Part shown: positions 7,853-16,657 of the stretch, in pieces
Layout of the letters: the number at the start of each line of letters is the position of its first letter
Numbering within the stretch: the stretch's first letter is position 1
Assembly: GCF_945901735.1 (NCBI RefSeq)
Contig: NZ_CAMDLM010000013.1
Span: 27,305 to 91,304 of the forward strand
Length of the DNA stretch: 64,000 bases
From: Limnohabitans sp. Rim8
GTDB taxonomy: Bacteria; Pseudomonadota; Gammaproteobacteria; Burkholderiales; Burkholderiaceae_C
Direction: 5' to 3'
Translations under genes and position numbers: made by a program
Notes under the pieces: generated by a model
Seen by the model: the letters and a program-made list of their open reading frames with translations, nothing else
Database searches by the model: none
What the model was told of the DNA's origin: nothing

Positions 7853-7882
7853 TGATGTTTGATGCTAACACATCAAACATCA
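7853..7882. promoter_or_regulatory. 12-bp perfect inverted repeat, likely antitoxin operator
   Basis: TGATGTTTGATG (7853-7864), a 6-base spacer, and CATCAAACATCA (7871-7882) form a perfect inverted repeat. It ends 18 bases upstream of the antitoxin ATG. Its length, symmetry and placement fit autoregulation of a VapBC operon by its ribbon-helix-helix antitoxin. The symmetry is seen directly; binding is inferred. Confidence 0.65.
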
Positions 7883-7931
7883 AACTTGTTTGTTCCCCCC
7901 ATTTGAATGGAACATGTCTTCGCCTAGGGCT

Positions 7932-8894
7932 TTAAACCGCAACAAACTCATTCTCCGCCAACCCCGCCACCTCCACGCGCGTCGCAAACACACAGCCTGC
8001 TTCCGGGCACAGCGCCAGCTCTTGTGAGCTACGGCCCTGGCGGGAGGTGGTGATGAACAAAGTTTTCAGGTCCGGTCCGCCAAAGCAAGGCATGGTGGGG
8101 CAAGGCACTGGGGTTCGCACTTCGGCCAGCACCGCACCGGTGGGTGACAGGCGCAGCAGGCGCTGGCCTTCATATTGGGCGCTCCAGTAGCAGCCCTCGC
8201 TGTCCACGGCGGCACCGTCGGGCCGGCCGCCATACTGGGTCCCATGGGGCATCTCGCTGCCCCAAACCCAACCCGCGGGCTTGGGTGTCATGGTGTGGAA
8301 AACGCGCCCCGCGCTCAGTTGACCTGAGGCCGCATCAAAGTCAAAGGCACGCACCTGGTGCACGGCGGTGTCGGCCCAATAGGCGGTGCGACCGTCTGGT
8401 GACCAGGCCAGGCCGTTGGCCGTCACCACACCGTCCATCATGGCGTGCAGGCCTTGACCGTCCAACATGTAGAGCACGCCCAACGCTTGGTCTTTGGGTT
8501 CATACAAACTGCCCGCCCAAAAGCGGCCTTGTGCGTCGCACTTGCCGTCGTTGAAACGCAAACGGGTGGTGTCATAGGGCGCGGCGGCAAGCAACTGCAA
8601 GTCGCCACCCCACTCGTGTGCCCGGTAAATGCCATCGCGCAAGGCCATCACCAGACCACCGCCTTTCACAGGCGCAATGCAGCCCGGCTCTTGCGTCAGG
8701 GGCCAATACGCCACCGGCCCTTGCCCCTGCAAACCCTGCACCGCCACACGGCCAATGCGCCGCCCGGGGATGTCCACCCAATACAGGCGCTCCTCCTGCG
8801 GATGCCAAAACGGTGACTCGCTCAGGCCATCGGGTTCGGTGGTGATGGCGGTCCAGGAAGGGGTCAACATGGCAGGTGGGTGCATGAAATCCAT
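7932..8894 (-). CDS. SMP-30/gluconolactonase/LRE family lactonase
   Basis: Six-bladed beta-propeller enzyme of the SMP-30 family, which hydrolyses sugar lactones (for example arabino-, glucono- or galactonolactone) using one bound metal. The 320-residue protein has the metal-binding glutamate in LSESPFWHPQEERLYWVDI, the conserved RFNDGKCDAQGRFWAGS with Asn and Asp, and SPDGRTAYWADT with the catalytic Asp. PHGTQYGGRPDGAAVDSEG lies toward the C-terminus. The start at 8894 (MDFMHPP) or 8870 (MLTPSW) cannot be decided; neither has a clear ribosome-binding site and family members start near the latter. It stands alone here, so the substrate is not indicated. Confidence 0.88.
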   Translation of the reverse strand: MDFMHPPAMLTPSWTAITTEPDGLSESPFWHPQEERLYWVDIPGRRIGRVAVQGLQGQGPVAYWPLTQEPGCIAPVKGGGLVMALRDGIYRAHEWGGDLQLLAAAPYDTTRLRFNDGKCDAQGRFWAGSLYEPKDQALGVLYMLDGQGLHAMMDGVVTANGLAWSPDGRTAYWADTAVHQVRAFDFDAASGQLSAGRVFHTMTPKPAGWVWGSEMPHGTQYGGRPDGAAVDSEGCYWSAQYEGQRLLRLSPTGAVLAEVRTPVPCPTMPCFGGPDLKTLFITTSRQGRSSQELALCPEAGCVFATRVEVAGLAENEFVAV

Positions 8895-8917
8895 TGTGCC
8901 CGAGCGGCCCCCCCAAA

Positions 8918-8950
8918 GAAAAAGCCCGCAGGGCCTGAGCTCTGCGGGCT
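8918..8950 (-). terminator. Rho-independent terminator of the torF-glnK-amtB operon
   Basis: The perfect 9-base stem AGCCCGCAG / CTGCGGGCT with a 10-base loop is followed, reading the minus strand, by a run of five T (AAAAA on plus at 8919-8923). It lies 55 bases after the amtB stop, on the correct strand to end that transcript, and just before the SMP-30 gene. Confidence 0.8.
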
Positions 8951-9004
8951 GATGAGGGGGTGGCTTGCGCCACCGCTTGCCATGCAAATTGTCTTGACCA
9001 GCCT

Positions 9005-10546
9005 TTAGCCGTGGTAAGCCGACTCGCCGTGCGAGGAGATGTCCAGACCTTCGCGCTCTTCTTCTTCCGTGACGCGCAGACCAATGGTCAGGTCCACGAT
9101 CTTGAAGGCGACCAGCGAGACCACGCCCGACCAGACAATGGTCAGCAGCACCGCCTTGGCCTGTGTCCACACTTGCCCAGCGATGGAGTAAGCATCGGGT
9201 GCGATCATGGCCACCGTGACCCAGTCACCCACAGCGCTGGGGCCACCCAAAGACGGCGAGTTGAACACGCCGGTCAACAGGGCACCGACGATGCCGCCAA
9301 CGCCGTGCACACCGAACACGTCCAATGAGTCATCTGCGCCCAGCATCTTCTTGAGGCCATTCACACCCCACAGGCAAGCAAAGCCCGCAACGATGCCAAT
9401 CACCAGACCGCCGCCGATGCCCACGTTGCCAGCGGCCGGTGTGATGGCCACCAAGCCAGCCACTGCACCCGAGGCCGCACCCAGCATGGAGGCTTTGCCG
9501 CGCATCATGGCTTCACCCACACACCAGGCCAGCACCGCACCGGCTGTGGCCACCAGCGTGTTGATGAAGGCCAGCGCTGCGAAACCGTTGGCTTCCAGAG
9601 CGGAACCGGCGTTGAAACCAAACCAGCCCACCCACAGCAAGGACGCACCCACCATGGTCAAGGTCAGGCTGTGCGGCGCCATGGCTTCACGGCCATAACC
9701 CACGCGCTTGCCAATCATGAAGGCACCAACCAAGCCCGCCACAGCGGCGTTGATGTGCACCACGGTGCCGCCTGCGAAGTCAAGCGCACCCCACTGCCAG
9801 ATCAAACCGGCTTTGCTGGTCATCTCATCGGCCACTTCTTTGGCGGTGTAAGCATCAGGACCCATCCAGAACCAGACCATGTGTGCAATGGGCAGGTAAC
9901 TGAAGGTGAACCACAGCACCATGAAGGCCAGTACTGCAGAGAACTTGATGCGCTCAGCGAAGGCCCCCACGATCAGTGCGCAAGTGATGCCTGCGAACGT
10001 GGCCTGGAAGGCTGCAAACGAGATTTCAGGAATGACCACGCCCTTGCTGAAGGTGGCGGCATTGGCAAAGGTGCCTGCTGCGTTGTCCCAAATGCCTTTC
10101 ATGAACAAGCGGTCAAAACCACCGATGAAGGCATTGCCTTCGGTGAATGCCAGGCTGTAGCCATAGATGAACCACAGCACGGTGACCATCGAGAAGGTGA
10201 CCACGACCTGCATCAGCACCGACAGCATGTTTTTGCTGCGCACCAAGCCGCCGTAAAACAGGGCCAGACCGGGAATGACCATCATGATCACCAGGATGGT
10301 GGACACCATCATCCAGGCGGTGTCGCCTTTGTTGGGCACCAACACGGGGGCTGCTTCGGCCGCTGCCGGAGCAGCCGTGGCGGCTGCCGGTGCTGCAGCG
10401 GGCGCAGCGGCATCGGCCGGTTTGGCTTCGGCCGCTGGGGCCGTTGCGGCGGTGAGAGCGGTTTGTGCGGTGGCCACAGAAGCCGTTCCGAGCAAACCCA
10501 ATCCCAGACTCAGGCCCAAGGCCAGGGTAGCGAGAAACTTTTTCAT
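9005..10546 (-). CDS. amtB: Ammonium transporter AmtB
   Basis: Ammonium channel of the Amt/Rh family in the inner membrane. The 513-residue protein begins with a signal peptide (MKKFLATLALGLSLGLGLL, cleavage near TAQ). An unusual Ala/Pro-rich stretch of about 45 residues follows before the first channel helix (DTAWMMVSTILVIMMVIPGL). Family motifs include ALFYGGLVRSKN, the twin-His and Phe-gate regions (WGALDFAGGTVVHINAA), and GVHGVGGIVGALLTG containing the second conserved His. The C-terminal tail (EEEEREGLDISSHGESAYHG) is the GlnK-binding tail. glnK lies 22 bases upstream in the same operon. The extended periplasmic linker is longer than in the E. coli protein. Confidence 0.97.
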   Translation of the reverse strand: MKKFLATLALGLSLGLGLLGTASVATAQTALTAATAPAAEAKPADAAAPAAAPAAATAAPAAAEAAPVLVPNKGDTAWMMVSTILVIMMVIPGLALFYGGLVRSKNMLSVLMQVVVTFSMVTVLWFIYGYSLAFTEGNAFIGGFDRLFMKGIWDNAAGTFANAATFSKGVVIPEISFAAFQATFAGITCALIVGAFAERIKFSAVLAFMVLWFTFSYLPIAHMVWFWMGPDAYTAKEVADEMTSKAGLIWQWGALDFAGGTVVHINAAVAGLVGAFMIGKRVGYGREAMAPHSLTLTMVGASLLWVGWFGFNAGSALEANGFAALAFINTLVATAGAVLAWCVGEAMMRGKASMLGAASGAVAGLVAITPAAGNVGIGGGLVIGIVAGFACLWGVNGLKKMLGADDSLDVFGVHGVGGIVGALLTGVFNSPSLGGPSAVGDWVTVAMIAPDAYSIAGQVWTQAKAVLLTIVWSGVVSLVAFKIVDLTIGLRVTEEEEREGLDISSHGESAYHG

Positions 10547-10568
10547 TTTCGACTCTCTTTCTTGTCTA

Positions 10569-10934
<366 letters not shown>

Positions 10935-11687
10935 TCAGAGGGCGTATTTCAGGCCGACGACTGCGCCAGTCTTGCCGTTGTATTTGCCCTTCAGCGTGTA
11001 AAAATCTTTATCAGCATCGGTCCCAACAACTGCAACGGTGGCAGACAAACCGTTGCCCAGGTCTTTAGCAAGGGTCAATGCGTAATCAGTGTAGGAGCCA
11101 GCATCGTTGAGCACATTCTTGATTTTTTGATATCCAATATGTGGCGTCAAAGAAAATCCATTTCCGAGATCTACAGCAGCGCTCAAGTCCAGGTAATAAC
11201 TGTTTTTGCTGCCAACGTTTCCAAACAAATTAGAGATTGCGTGGGAATACTTGGCTGTAACAACACCAAAAGTAGCGGCTCCATAAACTTCGTTGGTATT
11301 GGCATTGGCCCCATAGTTGACGTAGTTGTTGCCTGAATATTCATAGCGCAAAAATCCAACGTCGTAAGACACATCACCTACCGCACCTTTGTAGCCGGCA
11401 TACAGGTCCAACTCAGTTGAACCTTTGGTGACACCAGGTGTGTCCTTGATCCACTTGATGCTAGAGCCCCAAGCGCCCACATAAAAACCGCTCTTGAGGG
11501 CGTAGTCAAAACCGCCTTGCAAAGCAGGCTTGAGGCGCGACTGGGAAATGCCACGGTAACGGTAGTCGCTGACGGCGCCCACGTTGAAAGACAGACTGCT
11601 TTCGGGCGCTGCCGCCTGGGCTTGAGCCCAACCACTCACGGAGCCCAAAGCCAAAGCAAGGATTGAAGGAACGAGGATTTTTTTCAT
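10935..11687 (-). CDS. TorF family putative porin
   Basis: Outer-membrane beta-barrel protein of the TorF/TIGR02001 family, 250 residues. It has a signal peptide (MKKILVPSILALALGSVSGW, cleavage near AQA) followed by alternating amphipathic strands. The family hallmark is SFNVGAVSDYRYRGISQSRLKPALQGG. The C-terminus GAVVGLKYAL ends in an aromatic/hydrophobic pattern suited to Bam-dependent insertion. The upstream TGGAGTACCTC gives a ribosome-binding site. It is the first gene of a torF-glnK-amtB unit, so it may be induced under nitrogen limitation and provide outer-membrane passage for nitrogen compounds. That role is inferred; no substrate is known from sequence. Confidence 0.9.
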   Translation of the reverse strand: MKKILVPSILALALGSVSGWAQAQAAAPESSLSFNVGAVSDYRYRGISQSRLKPALQGGFDYALKSGFYVGAWGSSIKWIKDTPGVTKGSTELDLYAGYKGAVGDVSYDVGFLRYEYSGNNYVNYGANANTNEVYGAATFGVVTAKYSHAISNLFGNVGSKNSYYLDLSAAVDLGNGFSLTPHIGYQKIKNVLNDAGSYTDYALTLAKDLGNGLSATVAVVGTDADKDFYTLKGKYNGKTGAVVGLKYAL

Positions 11688-11725
11688 GAGGTACTCCAAT
11701 GAAGTGATAAAGGACCAACCACCCA

Positions 11726-11741
11726 TGCAGGGAGCGTGCCA
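11726..11741 (-). promoter_or_regulatory. Sigma-54 promoter for torF-glnK-amtB
   Basis: On the minus strand TGGCAC-GCTCC-CTGCA matches the RpoN consensus TGGCAC-N5-TTGCA with GG and GC at exact spacing and one mismatch outside the invariant bases. The predicted transcription start is about 10-12 bases downstream, some 29 bases before the torF ATG. Position and gene context (glnK-amtB) make this a strong call. Confidence 0.75.
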
Positions 11742-11857
11742 ACCCTCTTTCATCGACTTCTACAAGGGCATTCACCAGTGCTTTTTCAGTCTGTGCATGG
11801 TTGAATGGCATCCAAACAACTTACGTGCATCGCGTCTGGCTGCACGAGTACACACCA

Positions 11858-11874
11858 TGCACCAGCATGGGGCA
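11858..11874. promoter_or_regulatory. Candidate NtrC-binding site
   Basis: TGCACCAGCATGGGGCA is a near-palindrome resembling the NtrC site (TGCAC...GTGCA type, one base off). It lies about 120 bases upstream of the sigma-54 element, the usual distance for an NtrC enhancer. It also sits just before the divergent comM start. The similarity is moderate, so the assignment rests mainly on position. Confidence 0.4.
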
Positions 11875-11885
11875 TGGAGGGGGAT

Positions 11886-13418
11886 ATGAGTCTCAGTTTG
11901 GTGCACAGCCGCGCATTGGTCGGTTTGCAAGCGCCGGCCGTCACCGTGGAGGTGCATCTGGCCAATGGCCTGCCCAGCTTCACGCTGGTGGGGCTGGCCG
12001 ATGTCGAAGTCAAAGAAGCCCGCGAACGGGTGCGCTCGGCCCTGCAAAACAGCGGGCTGGACTTTCCGCACAACCAGCGCATCACCGTCAACCTGGCCCC
12101 AGCCGATTTGCCCAAAGACTCGGGCCGTCTGGATTTGCCCATCGCGCTGGGCATCTTGGCGGCCAGTGGACAAATTGACGCGAGCCAACTGGCGGGCTAT
12201 GAGTTTGCAGGGGAGTTGTCGTTGTCGGGTGAGCTGCGTCCGGTACGCGGCGCACTGGCCATGAGCTTGGTGCTGCGCCGGCAGCAAGTGCGCACCAGGC
12301 TGGTCTTGCCACCGGGCAGCGCCGAAGAAGCGGCGCTGGTGCCCGATGCCGAAATTTATCGGGCCAGGCACCTGCTCGATGTGGTCCAGCAGTTTCTGCC
12401 GCCCTCTAATGAAGCCCCACCCGAGCCCAGCGACGGCTGGGCCCGCATGGCCGCCACCACGCCCAGTGCCCCGCCGCTCTATGCCGATCTGGGTGATGTG
12501 AAAGGCCAGGCGGGCGTGAAACGGGTGCTGGAGATCGCCGCCGCCGGAGGCCATTCGCTGCTCATGGTCGGCCCACCTGGCTCGGGCAAGTCCATGCTGG
12601 CGCAACGCTTTGCCGGGTTGCTGCCGCCCATGGCCATCGAAGACGCGCTGGAATCGGCGGCGATTGCCAGTCTGGCCGGGCGTTTTGACCTGACGCGCTG
12701 GGCGCAACGCCCCACCAGCCAGCCCCACCACTCGGCCAGCGCGGTGGCACTGGTGGGGGGCGGCTCGCCCCCGCGCCCTGGTGAAATCTCACTGGCGCAC
12801 CACGGCGTGCTGTTTCTGGACGAGCTGCCCGAATTTCCCCGGGCCGCATTGGAGGCCCTGCGCGAGCCGCTGGAGACCGGCACCATCACCATCGCCCGCG
12901 CCGCACGGCGGGCCGAATTTCCGGCGCGCTTTCAGTTGATCGCCGCCATGAACCCCTGCCCTTGCGGTTATTTGGGCAGCACATCACGGGCCTGCCGCTG
13001 CACGCCCGACCAAGTCAGCCGTTACCAAGGCAAGCTGAGTGGCCCGCTGCTGGACCGTATTGACTTGCACATCGAAGTGCCCAGCCTGCCCGCGCCCGAT
13101 TTGCTGAATGCCCCACCTGGCGAAAGCACCGCCACCATCGCGGCACGCAGCCTGGTCGCCCGCGAACTCGCCTTGACACGGCAAGGCTGCACCAACGCTG
13201 ACCTGCAAGGCCAGGCCATCGACAGCCAATCGCGCCTGGACGACAGTGCCACGGTCTTGCTGCAAAAAGCCGCCGTCAAACTCGGCTGGAGCGGCCGCAG
13301 CGTGCACCGCAGCCTCAAAGTCGCCCGCACCATTGCCGACCTGGCGGGCAGCGAGACGATCACGTCAGTGCATGTGGCCGAGGCCGTGCAGTACCGGCGG
13401 GTGCTCAGAGAGCAGTAA
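11886..13418 (+). CDS. comM: YifB/ComM family Mg-chelatase-like AAA ATPase
   Basis: AAA+ helicase related to Mg chelatase. ComM promotes branch migration of incoming DNA during natural transformation, and YifB homologues are near universal. The 510-residue protein has the N-terminal ChlI-like domain (HLANGLPSFTLVGLADVEVKEA), Walker A VGPPGSGKSMLAQR near residue 225, Walker B GVLFLDELPEF, arginine-rich sensor segments, and a cysteine cluster (NPCPCGYLG ... CRCTPDQ) typical of the family. The C-terminal Mg_chelatase_C domain ends with VAEAVQYRR. GGAGGGG before the ATG giving MSLSLVHSRAL supports the start; the longer frame from 11805 covers the NtrC-like site. It is transcribed alone and convergent with the SDR operon. 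Confidence 0.95.
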   Translation: MSLSLVHSRALVGLQAPAVTVEVHLANGLPSFTLVGLADVEVKEARERVRSALQNSGLDFPHNQRITVNLAPADLPKDSGRLDLPIALGILAASGQIDASQLAGYEFAGELSLSGELRPVRGALAMSLVLRRQQVRTRLVLPPGSAEEAALVPDAEIYRARHLLDVVQQFLPPSNEAPPEPSDGWARMAATTPSAPPLYADLGDVKGQAGVKRVLEIAAAGGHSLLMVGPPGSGKSMLAQRFAGLLPPMAIEDALESAAIASLAGRFDLTRWAQRPTSQPHHSASAVALVGGGSPPRPGEISLAHHGVLFLDELPEFPRAALEALREPLETGTITIARAARRAEFPARFQLIAAMNPCPCGYLGSTSRACRCTPDQVSRYQGKLSGPLLDRIDLHIEVPSLPAPDLLNAPPGESTATIAARSLVARELALTRQGCTNADLQGQAIDSQSRLDDSATVLLQKAAVKLGWSGRSVHRSLKVARTIADLAGSETITSVHVAEAVQYRRVLREQ

Positions 13419-13442
13419 GGCGGCCTGTTCAAAAGGGCCGCC
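13419..13442. terminator. Hairpin between convergent comM and SDR genes
   Basis: GGCGGCC (13419-13425) pairs with GGCCGCC (13436-13442) around a 10-base loop containing AAAA. It sits exactly in the 42-base gap between two convergent stop codons. No T-run follows on either strand, so a classical intrinsic terminator is uncertain; it may still help to end one or both transcripts. Confidence 0.35.
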
Positions 13443-13460
13443 CTGACCCGGACCATGGCC

Positions 13461-14231
13461 TCAAACCAAAGACAAACCACCGTCCATCATCAAGGTGTGC
13501 CCGGTGACCAGTCCCGAAGCCGATGAGGCCAAAAACATCACCGCGTGCACGATGTCTTCTTCGGTGCCGGTGCGCTTGAGCGGAATGCTTTGCGTCTTGG
13601 TGCGGACGTAATCCGGGTTGGCAAACAAGTCCTTCGTCATGCCCGACGGAATGGCCGTGGGGGCCAGCGCATTCACGCGCACCAGCGGTGCCCACTCGAC
13701 GGCCATCACCTTGGTCATGTGCGAGACCGCCGCTTTCTGGATGCCGTAAGGCGTGCCCTTGCCCGAGACCACCACCCCATTGACGCTGCCGATGTTCACA
13801 ATGGCCCCGCCGCGCGAACGCATCGGCTCACCGAACACCTGACAGCTGCGGTAAACACCGTTCAGGTTCACATCGGTCAGCGTCATCCAGGTCTCTTCGT
13901 CACAATCGGCAAAGTCTGATCGGATTTGCAAGCCATGCGCATTGACCAGCACATCCAGACCTTCGGTCTGCGCCACCTCGGCTTGCACCGCTTGCAGCGA
14001 AGCCCGGTCGCGCACATCGGCCACACGGTGCGCCATCTGCGGGTGCGGCTCACCGGCTTCTGCGGGTGACAGGTCCACACTCCAGACCTGCGCACCCAAA
14101 GACGCAAAGCCCCGGCAAATCGCTGCCCCCAAGGTGCCGCGCCCGCCCGTCACCAGCACGCGGGCCCCCACCAAATCGCGGTAGGGAAACGCGTAATCGC
14201 CACTTGGCGCAAAGTTGCCCAAAACCGCCAT
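13461..14231 (-). CDS. SDR family NAD(P)-dependent oxidoreductase
   Basis: Classical short-chain dehydrogenase of 256 residues. The coenzyme motif VLVTGGRGTLGAAICRGF (TGxxxGxG type) starts near residue 27. An acidic residue at the end of strand 2 (WSVDLS) suggests NAD rather than NADP. VNAHGLQI replaces the usual NNAG. The catalytic Ser is in NIGSVNG and the YxxxK pair in YGIQKAAVSHM. The C-terminus holds TGHTLMMDGGLSLV. It is the last gene of a three-gene operon behind a Bug binding protein (3-base gap) and an MmgE/PrpD protein, so it probably acts on the alcohol or hydroxyacid handled by that pathway. The substrate is unknown. Confidence 0.93.
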   Translation of the reverse strand: MAVLGNFAPSGDYAFPYRDLVGARVLVTGGRGTLGAAICRGFASLGAQVWSVDLSPAEAGEPHPQMAHRVADVRDRASLQAVQAEVAQTEGLDVLVNAHGLQIRSDFADCDEETWMTLTDVNLNGVYRSCQVFGEPMRSRGGAIVNIGSVNGVVVSGKGTPYGIQKAAVSHMTKVMAVEWAPLVRVNALAPTAIPSGMTKDLFANPDYVRTKTQSIPLKRTGTEEDIVHAVMFLASSASGLVTGHTLMMDGGLSLV

Positions 14232-14234
14232 GGC

Positions 14235-15212
14235 TCAGTCCACCGTGGCGCCGGAAATCTTCACACCCTCGGCCCACATCTCAATTTGTCGCGTCACAAA
14301 CTGGCGAAACTCATCTGGCTTGTTGCCCACCACAGTGCTGCCCAAGTCGTTCATTTTTTGTGCCACATCGGCTTGCTTGAGCGCGTCGGCCAAGTCCAGC
14401 GCCAGCTTGTCCAACACGGGTTTAGGTGTGCCCTTGGGCGCAAAAAACCCGGCCCAGGGCGCAGCGTTGAAATTGGCAAAACCTTGCTCGGCCACCGTTT
14501 TGTAATCAGGCGCACCGGGGGCCCGCTGAGGCGTGGTGATGGCGATCATCTTGAGCTTGCCCGCTTTCAAATGCTGCTGGACCGCTGGCAAACCGGTGAC
14601 GCCCACCATCAAGGTGCCGCCCAGCAAGTCGGTGATCATGGGCGTGCTGCCCTTGTAAGGGATGTGGGTCAGTTGCACATTGGCCCTGGCTTTCAGGATT
14701 TCCATGCCCAGGTGCGAGGCCGTGCCGTTGCCGTCCGAGCCATAGGAAAATTTTCCAGGTTCTTTCTTGAGCAAGGCGATCAACTCGGGCAGGGTGTTGG
14801 CGGGCACCTGCGGGTTGACCACAATCGCGTTCGGGTAGATCGTGGCCTGCGTCAAAGGCTCGAAATCGTTCAACGGGTGGTAGGGCATCTTCTTGTACAA
14901 GGAGATGTTGATCGAATGCGATCCGGTCACGCCCAACACGATGTTGTAACCATCCGGTGCCGATTTGGCCACCAAGTCCGAGCCCACGTTGCCGCCCGCA
15001 CCCGCCTTGTTGTCAATGACCACAGGCTGCCCCCATTTGGTGCTGAGTTTTTCGGCCACCACGCGGGCCGTGATGTCGGTCGCGCCGCCGGGCGGGAAAG
15101 GCACAACGATGCGCACCGGCTTGTTCGGAAAGTCGGTGGTCTGCGCCGCCAAAGGTCCGGCCAGCCAGGCCGTGGCCAGCACAGCGGTCATGGCAAGGGT
15201 TTTCTTCAACAT
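14235..15212 (-). CDS. Bug/TctC family periplasmic binding protein
   Basis: Tripartite tricarboxylate transporter-type receptor, 325 residues, exported by a signal peptide (MLKKTLAMTAVLATAWLAGP ... AAQ). The mature start DFPNKPVRIVVPFPPGGATD is the family signature, followed by VIDNKAGAGGNVGSD and AAPDGY-type motifs (SAPDGYNIVLG). Bug proteins bind carboxylates and related small molecules. Most have no linked TctAB permease, as here. AGGAG lies eight bases before the ATG. The start overlaps the end of the MmgE/PrpD gene by seven bases, so the three genes are one operon. The ligand is unknown. Confidence 0.94.
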   Translation of the reverse strand: MLKKTLAMTAVLATAWLAGPLAAQTTDFPNKPVRIVVPFPPGGATDITARVVAEKLSTKWGQPVVIDNKAGAGGNVGSDLVAKSAPDGYNIVLGVTGSHSINISLYKKMPYHPLNDFEPLTQATIYPNAIVVNPQVPANTLPELIALLKKEPGKFSYGSDGNGTASHLGMEILKARANVQLTHIPYKGSTPMITDLLGGTLMVGVTGLPAVQQHLKAGKLKMIAITTPQRAPGAPDYKTVAEQGFANFNAAPWAGFFAPKGTPKPVLDKLALDLADALKQADVAQKMNDLGSTVVGNKPDEFRQFVTRQIEMWAEGVKISGATVD

Positions 15213-16528
15213 GGGGTTTTCTCCTGAGGTGAATTCCAAAACGGAAACGGCTGGGTGTCCAACGGAGCGTGCAGCAATTGCGCGGCCCAGTCAGCGGTTT
15301 TCGCGGCAGGCAAGCTGCCCTCGCAGTAACTCAAAAATTTGTCCATCAAGGCCTCTTCGGTGAAAGGCATTTGTGCATCCCCGGGCACGGCCGTCACTTC
15401 GTGTTCGTGCCGACTGCCGTCTTGGCAGGCGATCAACAGCCGTGCGCCGCGCAGGCCCTGCTGCGTCCAGGGTGCGTCTACTTGCACCTGCACCTTGGCT
15501 TCCAGCGCACGCAGAGCAGGGTCTTGAAACTGCGGTTCGCGGTAAACCCAGGGGTCCAGTCGGCCCCAACGCAACATGGCGGCCAGACCAAAACTCAGTG
15601 AGAACTGCGCCTGCAAAGGCGTTTGGGGTGCCCGGTTGCCACAGTAAATGGTGGCTTCTTCATAAATTTGCAGCACCACGGCGTCCACCGTGTCCAGATC
15701 GATCGCGGCCCGCAACGCCACGGCCGCCAAGGCGCCGTAATGCACATGGCGCACCGCCGCATAGGGCTTGAAGTAGGCCTTCAGCAATTGAAAGTCCGGT
15801 GCATCGTCAAAAGCCACGGGCGGTTTGCCCAGACCAACGCGTGCGTATTCGGCCACCGAACCAGCGGGCGCGGTGATGCCACTGGCCACCGCCAGCGCGG
15901 CACTTTGCCCCAGTTGCGCCGCATGGCCCAGATAGGTGTTGCGTGCGGTGTCGCCCGATCGCACCGGCCAATACAAACTCATGGGCAACTGGCAAGCGGC
16001 CATGTTCACGGCCTGCACGATTTGAGCGGGCGTCAGGCCCAGCGCATGGGCCACCGCAGCGGCTGCGCCCAAGGCTGGCCAGTTGCCGTCCACATGCATG
16101 CCCGGGTTGATGCGCAAGCTGGCCCCCATGTGGGCACCGATTTCGTAGCCCACCACCAACGATTTCAGGAACTGCCCATAGGTCAGCCGCGACGCCATGG
16201 GCAACAAGGCCGCCAAAGCCGCCACACCCGGTCGGCCGTGGGCGCCTGCATGGCCCTCACAGGCTTCGTCCCAGCATGCGGCCATGGCCAAGATCAGCGC
16301 AGCGTTTGCTGCAGACAGACCCGGGCCGCCAGGCTTCAGACGAAAGTTGCCCGGATCTGCCGCGGCCGCGCGCTGCGCCAGTTCGGTCACGGGCCCTGCG
16401 CGCAAGCCCGCCGTGATGCAGCCCAGGGTGTCGAGCACCAGCCGACGGGCGTGGGTGTGCAACGCCGGGTGTGCGTTCAGATCGACCCCGTGCAAACGCT
16501 GCAAAACCGAGAGCAATTGAGCATCCAT
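15206..16528 (-). CDS. MmgE/PrpD family protein
   Basis: Member of the MmgE/PrpD family, which includes 2-methylcitrate dehydratase, cis-aconitate decarboxylase and many uncharacterised lyases. The 440-residue protein starts MDAQLLSVLQRLHG; the frame extends to 16645 but the extra residues are not family-like. Recognised segments are LVLDTLGCITAGL, the GHAGAHGRPGVAALAALLPMA region, GYEIGAHMGASLRI, and PYAAVRHVHYGALAAVALR corresponding to the lower catalytic domain. It heads an operon with a Bug receptor and an SDR enzyme and is divergent from an MFS transporter. This suggests uptake and degradation of an unsaturated or hydroxylated di/tricarboxylate, but the reaction cannot be assigned. Confidence 0.88.
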   Translation of the reverse strand: MDAQLLSVLQRLHGVDLNAHPALHTHARRLVLDTLGCITAGLRAGPVTELAQRAAAADPGNFRLKPGGPGLSAANAALILAMAACWDEACEGHAGAHGRPGVAALAALLPMASRLTYGQFLKSLVVGYEIGAHMGASLRINPGMHVDGNWPALGAAAAVAHALGLTPAQIVQAVNMAACQLPMSLYWPVRSGDTARNTYLGHAAQLGQSAALAVASGITAPAGSVAEYARVGLGKPPVAFDDAPDFQLLKAYFKPYAAVRHVHYGALAAVALRAAIDLDTVDAVVLQIYEEATIYCGNRAPQTPLQAQFSLSFGLAAMLRWGRLDPWVYREPQFQDPALRALEAKVQVQVDAPWTQQGLRGARLLIACQDGSRHEHEVTAVPGDAQMPFTEEALMDKFLSYCEGSLPAAKTADWAAQLLHAPLDTQPFPFWNSPQEKTPC

Positions 16529-16657
16529 AACTTGTCCACTTTGATCGCACTCTAATGCGTGTTGCGCCCCGAGTGGCGCACCGATGCGACAGCTTTTTTG
16601 AACCGATGCCCGCAAGATGAAGAACCGGGGGGGTGACAGGTTCACGATAATGTGCCC

